This document shows, in pieces, positions 51,399 through 64,000 of a stretch of 64,000 nucleotides of DNA. The DNA is from Pseudomonas sp. S30 (lineage in GTDB: Bacteria > Pseudomonadota > Gammaproteobacteria > Pseudomonadales > Pseudomonadaceae), in the NCBI RefSeq assembly GCF_016518545.1, contig NZ_JACVTO010000022.1:1-64000 (forward strand). Reading direction: 5' to 3'. Under the pieces are notes generated by a model. It saw only the letters and a program-made list of their open reading frames with translations. It made no database searches and was not told where the DNA came from. The translations under genes were made by a program, and so were the position numbers. Positions within the stretch are counted from its first letter, which is position 1. Each line of letters starts with the position of its first letter.

Positions 51399-52106
51399 TC
51401 AGGATCGCCCGGCCCAGCGCTGGCGCAGCCACTCCAGGTCTTCGGGTCGAGTCACCTTGATGTTGTCGCTGCGCCCTTCGATCAGGCGTGGTGCGTAGCC
51501 GGCCCATTCGATGGCCGATGACTCGTCGGTCACCGCCACCTCCGCGACCAGGCATTCGGCCAGTGCCCGATGCAGCAGGCCAAGCCTGAACATCTGCGGC
51601 GTATAGGCCTGCCAGATGGTGCTGCGATCTACGGTGGTGCTGACCCGCCCGTCAACGCTGGCGCGCTTGAGGGTGTCGCGAGCCGGCACCGCGAGCAGGC
51701 CGCCCACAGGATCGTCCGCCAGTTCACACAGCAGCTTGTCCAGATCGCTACGGGCCAGATTGGGCCGCGCGGCATCGTGAACCAGCACCCAGTCGCCGTC
51801 CTCAGCGCCCTGGGCGTGGAGCAGAAGCAAGGCGTTGAGCACCGAGTCGGCCCGCTCGCGTCCGCCACGGGCACGTCGAATGCGAGGATGGCTGGCGCAT
51901 GGCAGAGTTGGCCAGAAGGGATCGTCATCGGCCACGCTGACCACCACGCCAGTGAGGGTGGGGTGGTCGAGAAAACCATCGAGGCTGTGCTCCAGGAGGG
52001 TCTGCCCGCCCAGTTTCAGGTACTGCTTGGGGCGATCGGCAGCCATGCGGGCACCAACGCCTGCGGCAGGGATCACGGCCCAGAAGGTCGGCGTCGGCTG
52101 GATCAT
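51399..52106 (-). CDS. ispD: 2-C-methyl-D-erythritol 4-phosphate cytidylyltransferase
   Basis: 235-residue enzyme that makes CDP-methylerythritol in the isoprenoid pathway. The CTP-binding loop is IPAAGVGARMAADRPKQYL near residue 12, and VHDAARPNL is conserved. Overlaps ftsB by four bases; converges with gfnR. Confidence 0.97.
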   Translation of the reverse strand: MIQPTPTFWAVIPAAGVGARMAADRPKQYLKLGGQTLLEHSLDGFLDHPTLTGVVVSVADDDPFWPTLPCASHPRIRRARGGRERADSVLNALLLLHAQGAEDGDWVLVHDAARPNLARSDLDKLLCELADDPVGGLLAVPARDTLKRASVDGRVSTTVDRSTIWQAYTPQMFRLGLLHRALAECLVAEVAVTDESSAIEWAGYAPRLIEGRSDNIKVTRPEDLEWLRQRWAGRS

Positions 52107-52384
52107 TTCTGCGGCAGCTGGTAGAGGGTTTCCCCCTCCTTGACCATCCCCAGTTCGTGGCGAGCGCGCTCTTCGACGGTTTCCATACCTTTCTTCAATT
52201 CCAGCACTTCGGCGTCGAGCACGCGATTGCGTTCCAGCAGCCGTTCGTTTTCGGCGTGCTGGTCGGCGATCTGCTGTTGCAGCTCGGCCACCTGCGCCAG
52301 ACTGCCATTACCCACCCACAGGCGATACTGCAGACCCGCAAGCAGCAACAGCAGAACGAGGAACAACCAATAGGGACTGCGCAT
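52103..52384 (-). CDS. ftsB: cell division protein FtsB
   Basis: 93-residue bitopic division protein. An N-terminal membrane segment (YWLFLVLLLLLAGLQYRLW) is followed by a periplasmic coiled coil (ELQQQIADQHAENERLLERNRVLDAEVLEL) and the conserved EERARHELGMVKEGE. It works with FtsL and FtsQ. The short open frame continues upstream, but ATG 52384 is the family start. Confidence 0.95.
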   Translation of the reverse strand: MRSPYWLFLVLLLLLAGLQYRLWVGNGSLAQVAELQQQIADQHAENERLLERNRVLDAEVLELKKGMETVEERARHELGMVKEGETLYQLPQK

Positions 52385-52440
52385 GAAGGTATCCAGGAGT
52401 AAAGGCCGCCGCAGGCCACAGCGAGCTTCCGATAGCACGA

Positions 52441-52460
52441 AGCCTGGCCGAGGCCAGGCT
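52441..52460. other. hairpin between ftsB and eno
   Basis: AGCCTGGCC (52441-52449) pairs perfectly with GGCCAGGCT (52452-52460). There is no clear T-tract on either strand, so it may be an attenuator or a weak terminator of eno. Confidence 0.45.
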
Positions 52461-52547
52461 TCATTGACAGAGCCCTGTCTGAAGGCGCCGATCGTTCAGT
52501 AGGAACGCTCGGACAACCCCGGCTGCTGCCTTTTTACCATCTCTTGC

Positions 52548-53837
52548 TCAGCCGCGAAACTCGGCGCGGCCACGGTAGACGGCCTTGGCACCCAATTGTT
52601 CCTCGATACGCAGCAACTGGTTGTACTTGGACACACGGTCGGAACGGCACAGCGAGCCGGTCTTGATCTGACCGGCAGCGGTACCGACGGCCAGGTCGGC
52701 GATGGTCGAGTCCTCGGTTTCACCGGAACGGTGGGAGATGACGGCGGTGTAGCCCGCAGCCTTGGCCATCTGGATGGCTTCGAGGGTTTCGGTCAACGAG
52801 CCGATCTGGTTGAACTTGATCAGGATCGAGTTACCGATACCCTTCTCGATGCCTTCCTTGAGGATCTTGGTGTTGGTCACGAACAGATCGTCGCCGACCA
52901 GTTGAACCTTGGCGCCGATCTTGTCGGTGAGGATCTTCCAGCCCGCCCAGTCGGACTCGTCCAGGCCGTCTTCGATGGAGACGATCGGGAAGCGTTCGGT
53001 CAGGCCTTTGAGGTAATCGGCGAAGCCATCGGCATCGAACGACTTGCCTTCACCGGAAAGATTGTACTTGCCGTCTTCGTAGAACTCGGAAGCCGCGCAG
53101 TCCAGGGCCAGGGTGACATCGGTGCCCAGGGTGTAGCCGGCCTTCTCGACCGCCTCGGCGATGGCCGCCAGAGCGTCTTCGTTGGACGCCAGGTTCGGCG
53201 CGAAACCACCCTCGTCACCCACGGCGGTGCTCAGACCACGGGCCTTGAGCACGGCCTTGAGGTGGTGGAAGATCTCGGTGCCCATGCGCAGGCCGTCGGA
53301 GAAGGTCTTGGCCCCCACTGGCTGAACCATGAATTCCTGGATGTCGACGTTGTTGTCGGCGTGCTCGCCGCCGTTGATGATGTTCATCATCGGCACCGGC
53401 ATGGAGTACTGGCCCGGGGTGCCGTTGAGGTTGGCGATGTGGGCGTACAGCGGCAGGTCCTGATCCTGCGCCGCTGCCTTGGCCGCGGCCAGGGACACGG
53501 CGAGAATGGCGTTGGCGCCCAGCTTGGCCTTGTTCTCGGTACCGTCCAGTTCGATCATGGCGCGGTCCAGTGCTTTCTGGTCGCTAGGGTCTTTGCCCAG
53601 CAGCAGGTCACGGATCGGACCGTTGATGTTGCCGACGGCCTTCAGCACGCCCTTGCCCAGGTAACGGCTCTTGTCGCCATCACGCAGCTCCAGCGCTTCG
53701 CGCGAGCCGGTGGAAGCACCGGACGGCGCGCAGGCGCTGCCGATGATGCCGTTGTCGAGCAGTACATCGGCTTCCACGGTGGGGTTGCCACGCGAATCGA
53801 GAACTTCACGACCTTTGATGTCGACGATTTTTGCCAT
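52548..53837 (-). CDS. eno: enolase
   Basis: 429-residue glycolytic enzyme converting 2-phosphoglycerate to phosphoenolpyruvate, also a part of the RNA degradosome in some bacteria. Mg-binding and catalytic motifs are present (SIEDGLDESDWAGW, LVGDDLFVTN, ILIKFNQIGSLTET, SHRSGETEDSTIADLAVG). The ATG at 53837 gives MAKIVDIKGREVLDSRGNPT, typical of the family. Confidence 0.98.
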   Translation of the reverse strand: MAKIVDIKGREVLDSRGNPTVEADVLLDNGIIGSACAPSGASTGSREALELRDGDKSRYLGKGVLKAVGNINGPIRDLLLGKDPSDQKALDRAMIELDGTENKAKLGANAILAVSLAAAKAAAQDQDLPLYAHIANLNGTPGQYSMPVPMMNIINGGEHADNNVDIQEFMVQPVGAKTFSDGLRMGTEIFHHLKAVLKARGLSTAVGDEGGFAPNLASNEDALAAIAEAVEKAGYTLGTDVTLALDCAASEFYEDGKYNLSGEGKSFDADGFADYLKGLTERFPIVSIEDGLDESDWAGWKILTDKIGAKVQLVGDDLFVTNTKILKEGIEKGIGNSILIKFNQIGSLTETLEAIQMAKAAGYTAVISHRSGETEDSTIADLAVGTAAGQIKTGSLCRSDRVSKYNQLLRIEEQLGAKAVYRGRAEFRG

Positions 53838-53989
53838 TGTTGTAAGCACTCCAGAATTGACGAAAACGACGCAGCTTGAGGAATTCTTGCCTTGCACCGG
53901 TCGGCTTTTACAACCAGGGCCGGCTCAAGGACGCCCCTGACCGGCAGATCAGGGGCGGAACGGGCGGTACTTTACCCGAGAAAAGCGCT

Positions 53990-54835
53990 TTACGCGGTTT
54001 CTACCGTCGGAAAACTCTTCACAAGGTCGTCCAATTGCTTGAGCTGCGCCAGGAACGGCTCCAGCTTGTCCAGGCGCAGGGCGCAAGGACCGTCGCACTT
54101 GGCGTTGTCCGGGTCCGGGTGGGCTTCGAGGAACAAGCCGGCCAGCCCCTGGCTCATGCCAGCCTTGGCGAGGTCGGTGACCTGGGCGCGGCGGCCGCCA
54201 GCCGAGTCGGCACGGCCGCCTGGCGTCTGCAACGCATGGGTCACGTCGAAGAACACCGGGTACTCGAACTGCTTCATGATGCCGAAGCCGAGCATGTCCA
54301 CCACCAGGTTGTTATAGCCGAAGCTCGAGCCACGCTCGCACAGGATCAACTGGTCGTTACCGGCTTCCACGCACTTGGCGAGGATGTGCTTCATCTCGTG
54401 GGGCGCCAGGAACTGGGCCTTCTTGATGTTGATCACCGCCCCGGTCCTGGCCATGGCCACCACCAGGTCGGTCTGGCGCGAGAGAAACGCGGGCAACTGG
54501 ATGATGTCGCACACCTGGGCAACCGGTTCGCACTGGTAGGGCTCGTGGACGTCGGTGATCACCGGGACGTCGAAGGTGCGCTTGATCTCCTCGAAGATCT
54601 TCAGCCCTTCTTCCAGGCCCGGACCACGGTAGGACGTCACCGAGGAGCGGTTGGCCTTGTCGAAGCTGGCCTTGAAGACGTACGGGATACCGAGCTTCTC
54701 GGTGACCCGCACGTACGCCTCGCAGACCTGCATGGCCAGATCACGGGACTCCAGCACGTTCATGCCGCCGAACAGCACGAAGGGCTTGTCGTTGGCGATC
54801 TCGATGTTACCGACGCGAATGATCTTCTGGGTCAT
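53990..54835 (-). CDS. kdsA: 3-deoxy-8-phosphooctulonate synthase
   Basis: 281-residue enzyme joining arabinose 5-phosphate and phosphoenolpyruvate to Kdo 8-phosphate, for the lipopolysaccharide core. Motifs SFDKANRSS, DVHEPYQCEPVAQVCDIIQLPAFLSRQTDL, and GSSFGYNNLVVDM are characteristic. Starts three bases after the pyrG stop, so both share a transcript. Confidence 0.97.
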   Translation of the reverse strand: MTQKIIRVGNIEIANDKPFVLFGGMNVLESRDLAMQVCEAYVRVTEKLGIPYVFKASFDKANRSSVTSYRGPGLEEGLKIFEEIKRTFDVPVITDVHEPYQCEPVAQVCDIIQLPAFLSRQTDLVVAMARTGAVINIKKAQFLAPHEMKHILAKCVEAGNDQLILCERGSSFGYNNLVVDMLGFGIMKQFEYPVFFDVTHALQTPGGRADSAGGRRAQVTDLAKAGMSQGLAGLFLEAHPDPDNAKCDGPCALRLDKLEPFLAQLKQLDDLVKSFPTVETA

Positions 54836-54838
54836 GGG

Positions 54839-56467
54839 TCAGGCCTTGTTCTTCTGCGCCAGGGCAGCCTTGACGAAGCCGCTGAACAGCGGGTGGCCGT
54901 CACGCGGGGTCGAGGTGAACTCGGGGTGGAACTGGCAGGCGACGAACCATGGGTGATCCTTGGACTCGACCACCTCGACCAGCGCCCCGTCTTCGGAACG
55001 GCCCGACACCATCAGGCCGGCATCGACCAGCTGCGGCAACAGGTTGTTGTTGACTTCGTAGCGGTGACGGTGACGCTCGGTGATCACGTCGCGGCCGTAG
55101 CAGTCGTGGACCTTGGAGCCCGCCGCCAACTGGCAGTCCTGGGCGCCCAGGCGCATGGTGCCGCCCAGGTCGGAAGCTTCGGTACGGGTCTCGACGGCGC
55201 CCGTGGCATCGGCCCACTCGGTGATCAGACCGACCACGGGATGCGCACTGTTACGGTCGAACTCGGTGGAGTTGGCGTCAGTCCAGCCCATCACGTTGCG
55301 GGCGAACTCGATCACCGCGACCTGCATGCCCAGGCAGATGCCCAGGTACGGCACCTTGTTCTCGCGGGCGAACTGCACGGCCTTGATCTTGCCCTCGACA
55401 CCACGCAGACCGAAGCCGCCCGGCACCAGGATGGCGTCGGCGCCTTCGAGCAGGCTGGTGCCCTGGTTCTCGATGTCTTCGGAATCGATGTAGCGCAGGT
55501 TGACCTTGGTGCGGTTGGTGATACCGGCGTGGCTCATCGCTTCGATCAGCGACTTGTACGCATCGAGCAGCTCCATGTACTTGCCGACCATGGCGATGGT
55601 GACTTCATGCTCGGGGTTGAGCTTGGCGTCGACCACCTTGTCCCATTCGGACAGATCGGCGCTGTTGCACTGCAGACCGAAGCGCTCGGTGACGAAGTCG
55701 TCCAGGCCCTGGGCGTGCAGGACGCCTGGAATCTTGTAGATGGTGTCCACATCTTCGAGCGAAATGACCGCGCGCTCTTCGACGTTGGTGAACAAGGCGA
55801 TCTTGCGGCGCGACGAAGCGTCGACCGGATGATCGGAACGGCAGATCAGCACGTCGGGCTGCAGGCCGATCGAACGCAGTTCCTTGACCGAGTGCTGGGT
55901 CGGCTTGGTCTTGGTTTCGCCCGCGGTGGCGATGTACGGCACCAGGGTCAGGTGCATCAGCATGGCGCGCTTGGAGCCCACCTCGACGCGCAACTGGCGG
56001 ATGGCCTCGAGGAACGGCTGCGACTCGATGTCGCCGACGGTGCCGCCGATTTCCACCAGGGCCACGTCGGCATCGCCGGCGCCCTTGATGATGCGACGCT
56101 TGATCTCGTCGGTGATATGCGGAATGACCTGGATGGTCGCGCCCAGATAGTCACCACGACGTTCCTTGCGCAGTACGTGCTCGTAGATGCGGCCGGTGGT
56201 GAAGTTGTTGTTCTGGGTCATGGTGGTGCGGATGAACCGCTCGTAGTGGCCCAGGTCGAGGTCGGTCTCGGCGCCGTCTTGGGTGACGAACACTTCACCG
56301 TGCTGGAACGGGCTCATGGTGCCCGGATCGACGTTGATGTACGGGTCCAGCTTGAGCATGGTGACCTTGAGCCCCCGCGCTTCCAGGATGGCCGCCAGGG
56401 AAGCCGAGGCAATGCCTTTCCCCAATGAAGAAACAACACCGCCCGTGACGAATATGTAGCGCGTCAT
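54839..56467 (-). CDS. pyrG: CTP synthase
   Basis: 542-residue enzyme that aminates UTP to CTP, using glutamine. The N-terminal amidoligase domain starts MTRYIFVTGGVVSSLGKGI; the C-terminal glutaminase has the nucleophile Cys in LGICLGMQVAVIEFARN and the His-Glu pair in CQFHPEFTS. A 269-base gap separates it from tilS; it holds GGGGGTATCCCC (56596-56607) and a CTGTACAG palindrome (56582-56589) but no gene. Confidence 0.98.
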   Translation of the reverse strand: MTRYIFVTGGVVSSLGKGIASASLAAILEARGLKVTMLKLDPYINVDPGTMSPFQHGEVFVTQDGAETDLDLGHYERFIRTTMTQNNNFTTGRIYEHVLRKERRGDYLGATIQVIPHITDEIKRRIIKGAGDADVALVEIGGTVGDIESQPFLEAIRQLRVEVGSKRAMLMHLTLVPYIATAGETKTKPTQHSVKELRSIGLQPDVLICRSDHPVDASSRRKIALFTNVEERAVISLEDVDTIYKIPGVLHAQGLDDFVTERFGLQCNSADLSEWDKVVDAKLNPEHEVTIAMVGKYMELLDAYKSLIEAMSHAGITNRTKVNLRYIDSEDIENQGTSLLEGADAILVPGGFGLRGVEGKIKAVQFARENKVPYLGICLGMQVAVIEFARNVMGWTDANSTEFDRNSAHPVVGLITEWADATGAVETRTEASDLGGTMRLGAQDCQLAAGSKVHDCYGRDVITERHRHRYEVNNNLLPQLVDAGLMVSGRSEDGALVEVVESKDHPWFVACQFHPEFTSTPRDGHPLFSGFVKAALAQKNKA

Positions 56468-56736
56468 GAAAAACCCTAGAAGTCTGCGTTAAGGCGGTCA
56501 GCGCCGCCGGAGAAAGCGAAGGAAGGCCGAAGCCCCCGATCACCTGCGTCAATCACAGTGCATCTCGAACAACTGCCGCGTCTGTACAGACCGGGGGTAT
56601 CCCCAGTGTGGAGTTCGCTCGTCATTTTAAGAATCAGCCCAGCAAAAAACTGCTTGGTAATCGGCAACTGCCGTGATTTCGAAGAAGCCACAGAAGTTGT
56701 ATCAAGAAGGGAGGGTAGTCTACCGGAATCTCCCCC

Positions 56737-58020
56737 TCACCTCAAACCTTGCGCACACTCCGGCGGCTGCCAATGCAGGCGCCAGTCGGCCTGGGCCAGC
56801 TCCGACAGGTTGGCCACCGCCAGCAGACGCGAGCCCTGGTACAGCAGCGGCAGGCGCGAGCGGACGAACGCCGGGAGCTGGCGCTCGTTGAGCAGGCGCT
56901 TGAGGTCGCGCTCGCCACGACCCGGCAGCACCAGACGCTCGCCGCCCTGGCGATAGACGATGCGCAGCCCATCGGGCGGCGGCGGACCTTCCAGGCGCAC
57001 CCTGCCGTTGCCAGGGAGCGCCAACGGCTGCCGCGGATCGGCCCAGGGCCACTGACCGCCTGCCGGTTGCAGCCAGTCGCCGCTGAGCCACCAGAGGCGC
57101 TCATGGCTGCGCAACAGCGCGCCGTCGGTCAGCGACCAGATCGGCTGCGCGTCCGGGACGGCGTCGCGCAGCGCGTCCCAGCCCGCCCAGTGACGCGCAT
57201 CCGGCAGGCGGGTGCGCGGGCTGAGCCAATGTTGCAGGGCATTGCGCTGGCGCGCTGGCGACAGCGCTCTGAGGGGCTGCAGATCCAGAGAGTCCAGCCC
57301 CAACCAGGGATGAGGTGCTCCCTTCGCAGCGTCTGCGAGATCGTCGCCAGCCAGTTCCTCGAGCAGCCCGAGCGCCTCGCCGAGGTGCTCGGCAGTGCGA
57401 GCCAGCTGCCGAGCCATGTGCGGCCAGCGCTGACGCAGCGGCGGCATCACCTGGCTGCGCAGATAGTTGCGGGTGAATCGTGTGTCCTGGTTGGAAGGGT
57501 CTTCGACCCAGGAAAGTCGCGCCGCCTCTGCATAACCCTCCAGGCGCTCGCGTGGCACCGCCAGCAACGGCCTGACCAGGCGCCCCTGGCCCAGCGCCCG
57601 TACAGAAGGCATCGCAGTGAGGCCGCGCAAGCCAGCGCCGCGCAACAACCTGAGCAGCAGGGTTTCGGCCTGATCGTCCTGGTGCTGTGCGGTGAACAGC
57701 ACCTCGCCAGCGCCCAGGCGGCTGGCCAGAGCCGCGTAGCGTGCCTCGCGCGCCGCCTGTTCCAGGCTGGCCCTCGCCGGCACGGCAATGGCGATGATCT
57801 CCAACTCCACGCCCAAGGCCTCGCACACGGCGCGACAATGCCGTGGCCAGTGCTCGGCAGCGGCCTGCAGACCATGGTCGACATGCAAGGCGCGCAAAGG
57901 CGGCGCGGGATGGTGGCGGCGATACTCGGCCAACAGATGAAGCAGGACCGTGGAATCGAGGCCTCCAGAGAAGGCGACGTACCAGGCAGGGGCGTTCAGC
58001 CAGGGGGTGAGGTTGAGCAT
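56737..58020 (-). CDS. tilS: tRNA(Ile)-lysidine synthase
   Basis: 427-residue ATP-dependent enzyme that attaches lysine to C34 of tRNA-Ile, changing its decoding from Met to Ile. PP-loop FSGGLDSTVLLHL near residue 18, then HVDHGLQ and AQHQDDQAETLLLRLLRG; the C-terminal domains for tRNA binding are complete. Ends about 270 bases before pyrG. Confidence 0.96.
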   Translation of the reverse strand: MLNLTPWLNAPAWYVAFSGGLDSTVLLHLLAEYRRHHPAPPLRALHVDHGLQAAAEHWPRHCRAVCEALGVELEIIAIAVPARASLEQAAREARYAALASRLGAGEVLFTAQHQDDQAETLLLRLLRGAGLRGLTAMPSVRALGQGRLVRPLLAVPRERLEGYAEAARLSWVEDPSNQDTRFTRNYLRSQVMPPLRQRWPHMARQLARTAEHLGEALGLLEELAGDDLADAAKGAPHPWLGLDSLDLQPLRALSPARQRNALQHWLSPRTRLPDARHWAGWDALRDAVPDAQPIWSLTDGALLRSHERLWWLSGDWLQPAGGQWPWADPRQPLALPGNGRVRLEGPPPPDGLRIVYRQGGERLVLPGRGERDLKRLLNERQLPAFVRSRLPLLYQGSRLLAVANLSELAQADWRLHWQPPECAQGLR

Positions 58021-58144
58021 CGTGGCCTCACAGGGAGGGAGTAGCCAGGGGCGCCATGCGCCCCATTCGCGACACCAGGCCGCCGTACCCGGCCGAGCAC
58101 CGCATCAGGGGCGAGCCAGGACGGGCGCGGCCTCGCCTGCGGGC

Positions 58145-59095
58145 TTACTGCAGGCCGTAGCTCATCAGGCGATCGTAGCGACGCTTGAGCAGCGCGTCGT
58201 TGTCGAGCTTGCCGAGCATGTCCAACTGCTCGAGCAGGTCGGCGCGGATGCTGGCCGACATGGCGGCAGGATCGCGGTGCGCGCCGCCCAGCGGCTCGCC
58301 GATGACCTTGTCGACGATGTTCAGGCTCTTCAGGCGCTCGGCGGTGATGCCCATGGCCTCGGCGGCGTCGGCGGCCTTGTCGGCCGTCTTCCACAGGATC
58401 GAGGCGCAGCCTTCGGGCGAGATCACCGAATAGGTGGAGTACTGCAGCATGTTCAACTGGTCGCACACGCCGATCGCCAGCGCGCCGCCCGAGCCGCCTT
58501 CACCGATCACGGTGGCGATGATCGGAGTCTTCAGGCGCGCCATGACCCGCAGGTTCCAGGCGATGGCCTCGCTCTGGTTGCGCTCCTCGGCATCGATGCC
58601 CGGGTAGGCGCCCGGGGTGTCGATGAAGGTCAGGATCGGCATCTTGAAGCGCTCGGCCATCTCCATCAGACGGCAGGCCTTGCGATAGCCTTCAGGACGC
58701 GGCATGCCGAAGTTGCGGCGCACCTTCTCGCGCACCTCACGACCCTTCTGGTGACCGATGATCATCACCGGCCTGCCGTCCAGGCGCGCGGTCCCGCCGA
58801 CGATGGCGGCATCGTCGGAGAAATGGCGATCGCCGTGCAGCTCTTCGAATTCGGTGAAGATGTGGTCGATGTAGTCCAGGGTGTACGGACGGCGCGGATG
58901 GCGAGCCAGGCGCGCGATCTGCCAGCTGGTCAGGTTGCCGAAAATGCTTTCGGTCAGAGTGCTGCTCTTGTCTTGCAGACGGGCAATTTCATCGCTGATG
59001 TTCAGCGAATTGTCGTTGCCGACCAGGCGCAGGCCTTCGATCTTGGCTTGCAGGTCGGCAATCGGCTGTTCGAAATCGAGAAAATTCGGGTTCAT
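58145..59095 (-). CDS. accA: acetyl-CoA carboxylase, carboxyltransferase alpha subunit
   Basis: 316-residue subunit that transfers carboxyl from biotin to acetyl-CoA in the first step of fatty acid synthesis. Start MNPNFLDFEQPIADLQAKIEGLR; conserved FIDTPGAYPGIDAEERNQSEAIA and VIGEGGSGGALAIGV. ATG 59095 is chosen; ATG 59101 two codons earlier is nearly equivalent. Lies downstream of dnaE, as in most relatives. Confidence 0.97.
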   Translation of the reverse strand: MNPNFLDFEQPIADLQAKIEGLRLVGNDNSLNISDEIARLQDKSSTLTESIFGNLTSWQIARLARHPRRPYTLDYIDHIFTEFEELHGDRHFSDDAAIVGGTARLDGRPVMIIGHQKGREVREKVRRNFGMPRPEGYRKACRLMEMAERFKMPILTFIDTPGAYPGIDAEERNQSEAIAWNLRVMARLKTPIIATVIGEGGSGGALAIGVCDQLNMLQYSTYSVISPEGCASILWKTADKAADAAEAMGITAERLKSLNIVDKVIGEPLGGAHRDPAAMSASIRADLLEQLDMLGKLDNDALLKRRYDRLMSYGLQ

Positions 59096-59199
59096 AGGCA
59101 TCCGTCTTGGGTCTACGGCCAGGCGGCCGGCCGGTTGATCCGTTTGGCGCCATACCTTACGGAAGTGGCGCGTTCAGGTCGAGATTAAAATACGTCGTT

Positions 59200-62724
<3,525 letters not shown>

Positions 62725-62825
62725 GGAAATTCCTGTAGCAGTGCTGAACGACAAGCGCGGGATTGTAGCCTAACCCGACTGCATCGCGCAGCCCGACGGA
62801 CAGGCGTGATCTGGACGGATGTGGC

Positions 62826-63449
62826 TCAGAACAATGCGTCGCTCACGCCCAGGCGGGCGTCCCAGGCGGCACGCACTGGCGCGAACGAACGCCGATGAAT
62901 GGGCGTGGGCCCAAGCCGCGCCAGGGCCTCGAGGTGCACCGGCGTAGGGTAGCCCTTGTGCCCACCGATGCCATAGCCAGGATAGATCAGCTCGAAGGCG
63001 CTCATCTCCCGATCACGGGTGACCTTCGCCAGAATCGATGCCGCAGCGATAGCCGGCACCTGTGAATCGCCCTTGATCACGGGCGAGGCCGGTACCGCCA
63101 GCTTGGGACAGCGGTTGCCATCGATCAGCGCCAGCCTGGGCAGGATGCTCAGCCCCTCGACCGCACGCTGCATGCCCAGCATGGTGGCGTGCAGAATGTT
63201 CAACCGGTCTATTTCCTCCACTGAAGCGCGCGCGATGCAGAAGGCCAGGGCCTTTTCGCAGATTTCCTCGAACAGCGCTTCGCGGCGGGTTTCGGTGAGT
63301 TTCTTCGAATCGTTGAGGCCGAGGATCGGCCGACTGGGGTCGAGGATCACGGCCGCAGTGACCACGTCCCCACACAAGGGGCCGCGACCGACTTCATCGA
63401 CTCCGGCCACCAAGGCCTCGACCAGTGTGAAATCCAGTCCCATCTGCAT
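62826..63449 (-). CDS. rnhB: ribonuclease HII
   Basis: 207-residue enzyme that cuts RNA in RNA-DNA hybrids, including single ribonucleotides. Catalytic acids are in VAGVDEVGRGPLCG near residue 15 and LIDGN around residue 105; IAAASILAKVTRD is conserved. The ATG at 63449 is one base after the lpxB stop; ATG 63443 is also possible. Confidence 0.96.
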   Translation of the reverse strand: MQMGLDFTLVEALVAGVDEVGRGPLCGDVVTAAVILDPSRPILGLNDSKKLTETRREALFEEICEKALAFCIARASVEEIDRLNILHATMLGMQRAVEGLSILPRLALIDGNRCPKLAVPASPVIKGDSQVPAIAAASILAKVTRDREMSAFELIYPGYGIGGHKGYPTPVHLEALARLGPTPIHRRSFAPVRAAWDARLGVSDALF

Positions 63450-63450
63450 G

Positions 63451-64000
63451 TCATCGATCCCCCAGCAAGGCCAGCACCGCGTCGGCCGCCTGATTGGAGG
63501 CATCGCGGCGCAGGGTCTGGTGAATCTGGTCGAAGCTGTCGGTCTGCTGGTGGCCATCGGCAAGCAGTGGCACCAGGGTGGCGGCCAGCGCATCGGGTGT
63601 AGCCGCATCCTGCAACAACTCGGGGACCAGCAGGCGCTGGGCCAACAGGTTGGGCAAGGACACGTAAGGACTACGCACCATGCGCTTGAGGATCCAGAAC
63701 GTCAGCGGTGCCAGGCGATAGGCGACCACCATCGGCCGCTTGTACAGCAGGGCTTCCAGGGTTGCCGTACCGGAGGCGATCAGCACGGCGTCGCAGGCTG
63801 CCAACGCCAGGTGCGACTGGCCGTCGAGCAGCGTGAGCGGCAGATCGCGACCTTGCAGCATCTGTTCGAGCTGGGCGCGACGCGATGGGTTGGCGCACGG
63901 GCAAACGAAACGCACCCCGGGGATCGCCTGCCGAATACGCGCCGCGGTGTCCAGGAACAGCTCGCCCAGGCGGCCGACCTCGCCTCCCCGGCTTCCCGGC
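63451..64000 (-). CDS. lpxB: lipid-A-disaccharide synthase (partial, N-terminus outside window)
   Basis: The C-terminal 182 or so residues of LpxB, which condenses UDP-diacylglucosamine and lipid X in lipid A synthesis. The frame is open to the window edge and includes LPGSRGGEVGRLGEL-type sequence (visible as PGSRGGEVGRLGELFLDTA) and GTATLEALLYKRPMVVAYR, the UDP-sugar binding part. Ends directly before rnhB. Confidence 0.95.
   Translation of the reverse strand, partial: PGSRGGEVGRLGELFLDTAARIRQAIPGVRFVCPCANPSRRAQLEQMLQGRDLPLTLLDGQSHLALAACDAVLIASGTATLEALLYKRPMVVAYRLAPLTFWILKRMVRSPYVSLPNLLAQRLLVPELLQDAATPDALAATLVPLLADGHQQTDSFDQIHQTLRRDASNQAADAVLALLGDR

Noticed and set aside
53876..56428. 850-codon open frame opposite kdsA and pyrG
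   Set aside because: Antisense shadow of two well-recognised genes; no start site and no motif.

Overview
The window is chromosomal DNA from a Pseudomonas, most like the P. putida/fluorescens lineage. The base composition is GC-rich, and the gene order proS, dinB, mprF, rimO, fpr/finR, recX-recA-cinA, mutS-fdxA-rsmZ-rpoS-nlpD-pcm-surE-truD-ispF-fghA-adhC-gfnR-ispD-ftsB-eno-kdsA-pyrG-tilS-accA-dnaE-rnhB-lpxB is typical of that genus. Both ends are cut: the right end lies inside lpxB and the left end may hold the last codons of another gene.

Positions 1-23040 are mostly housekeeping. They hold prolyl-tRNA synthetase, a lipoprotein, DNA polymerase IV, two identical initiator tRNA genes each with its own promoter and terminator, and the aminoacyl-phosphatidylglycerol pair mprF-virJ. 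Potassium uptake (kup) and a set of translation and RNA-modification genes follow: rimO, an RluF-like protein without the catalytic Asp, trmO and a DTW-domain enzyme. Then come ferredoxin-NADP reductase with its divergent LysR regulator, dgkA, the response regulator erdR, a LOG-family protein, and recX-recA-pncC with a LexA box.

Positions 23089-39529 hold the accessory block: a contractile R-type tailocin inserted between pncC/cinA and mutS. It has P2-like tail genes (V, W, J, I, fiber, fiber chaperone, sheath FI, tube FII, E/E', tape measure, U, X, D), a lysis cassette (holin, endolysin, nested Rz/Rz1) and an S24-type self-cleaving repressor. I see no capsid, terminase, portal, integrase or replication genes. 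All structural genes read leftward from a control region at about 38265-38795 that carries nested palindromes. Unusual points are a candidate +1 frameshift in the tail assembly chaperone, a Mu Com-like zinc-ribbon gene overlapping an unknown membrane-protein gene just before the endolysin, a second small collar-domain protein after the fiber chaperone, and three intrinsic terminators inside the operon. The nearby recA, the repressor's cleavage motifs and the lysis genes fit SOS-triggered release.

Positions 39660-64000 return to core genome: mutS, fdxA, the GacA-controlled small RNA rsmZ, rpoS-nlpD-pcm-surE-truD-ispF, the glutathione-dependent formaldehyde pathway (fghA, adhC and divergent gfnR), ispD-ftsB, eno, kdsA-pyrG, tilS, accA, dnaE, rnhB and partial lpxB, nearly all on the minus strand.
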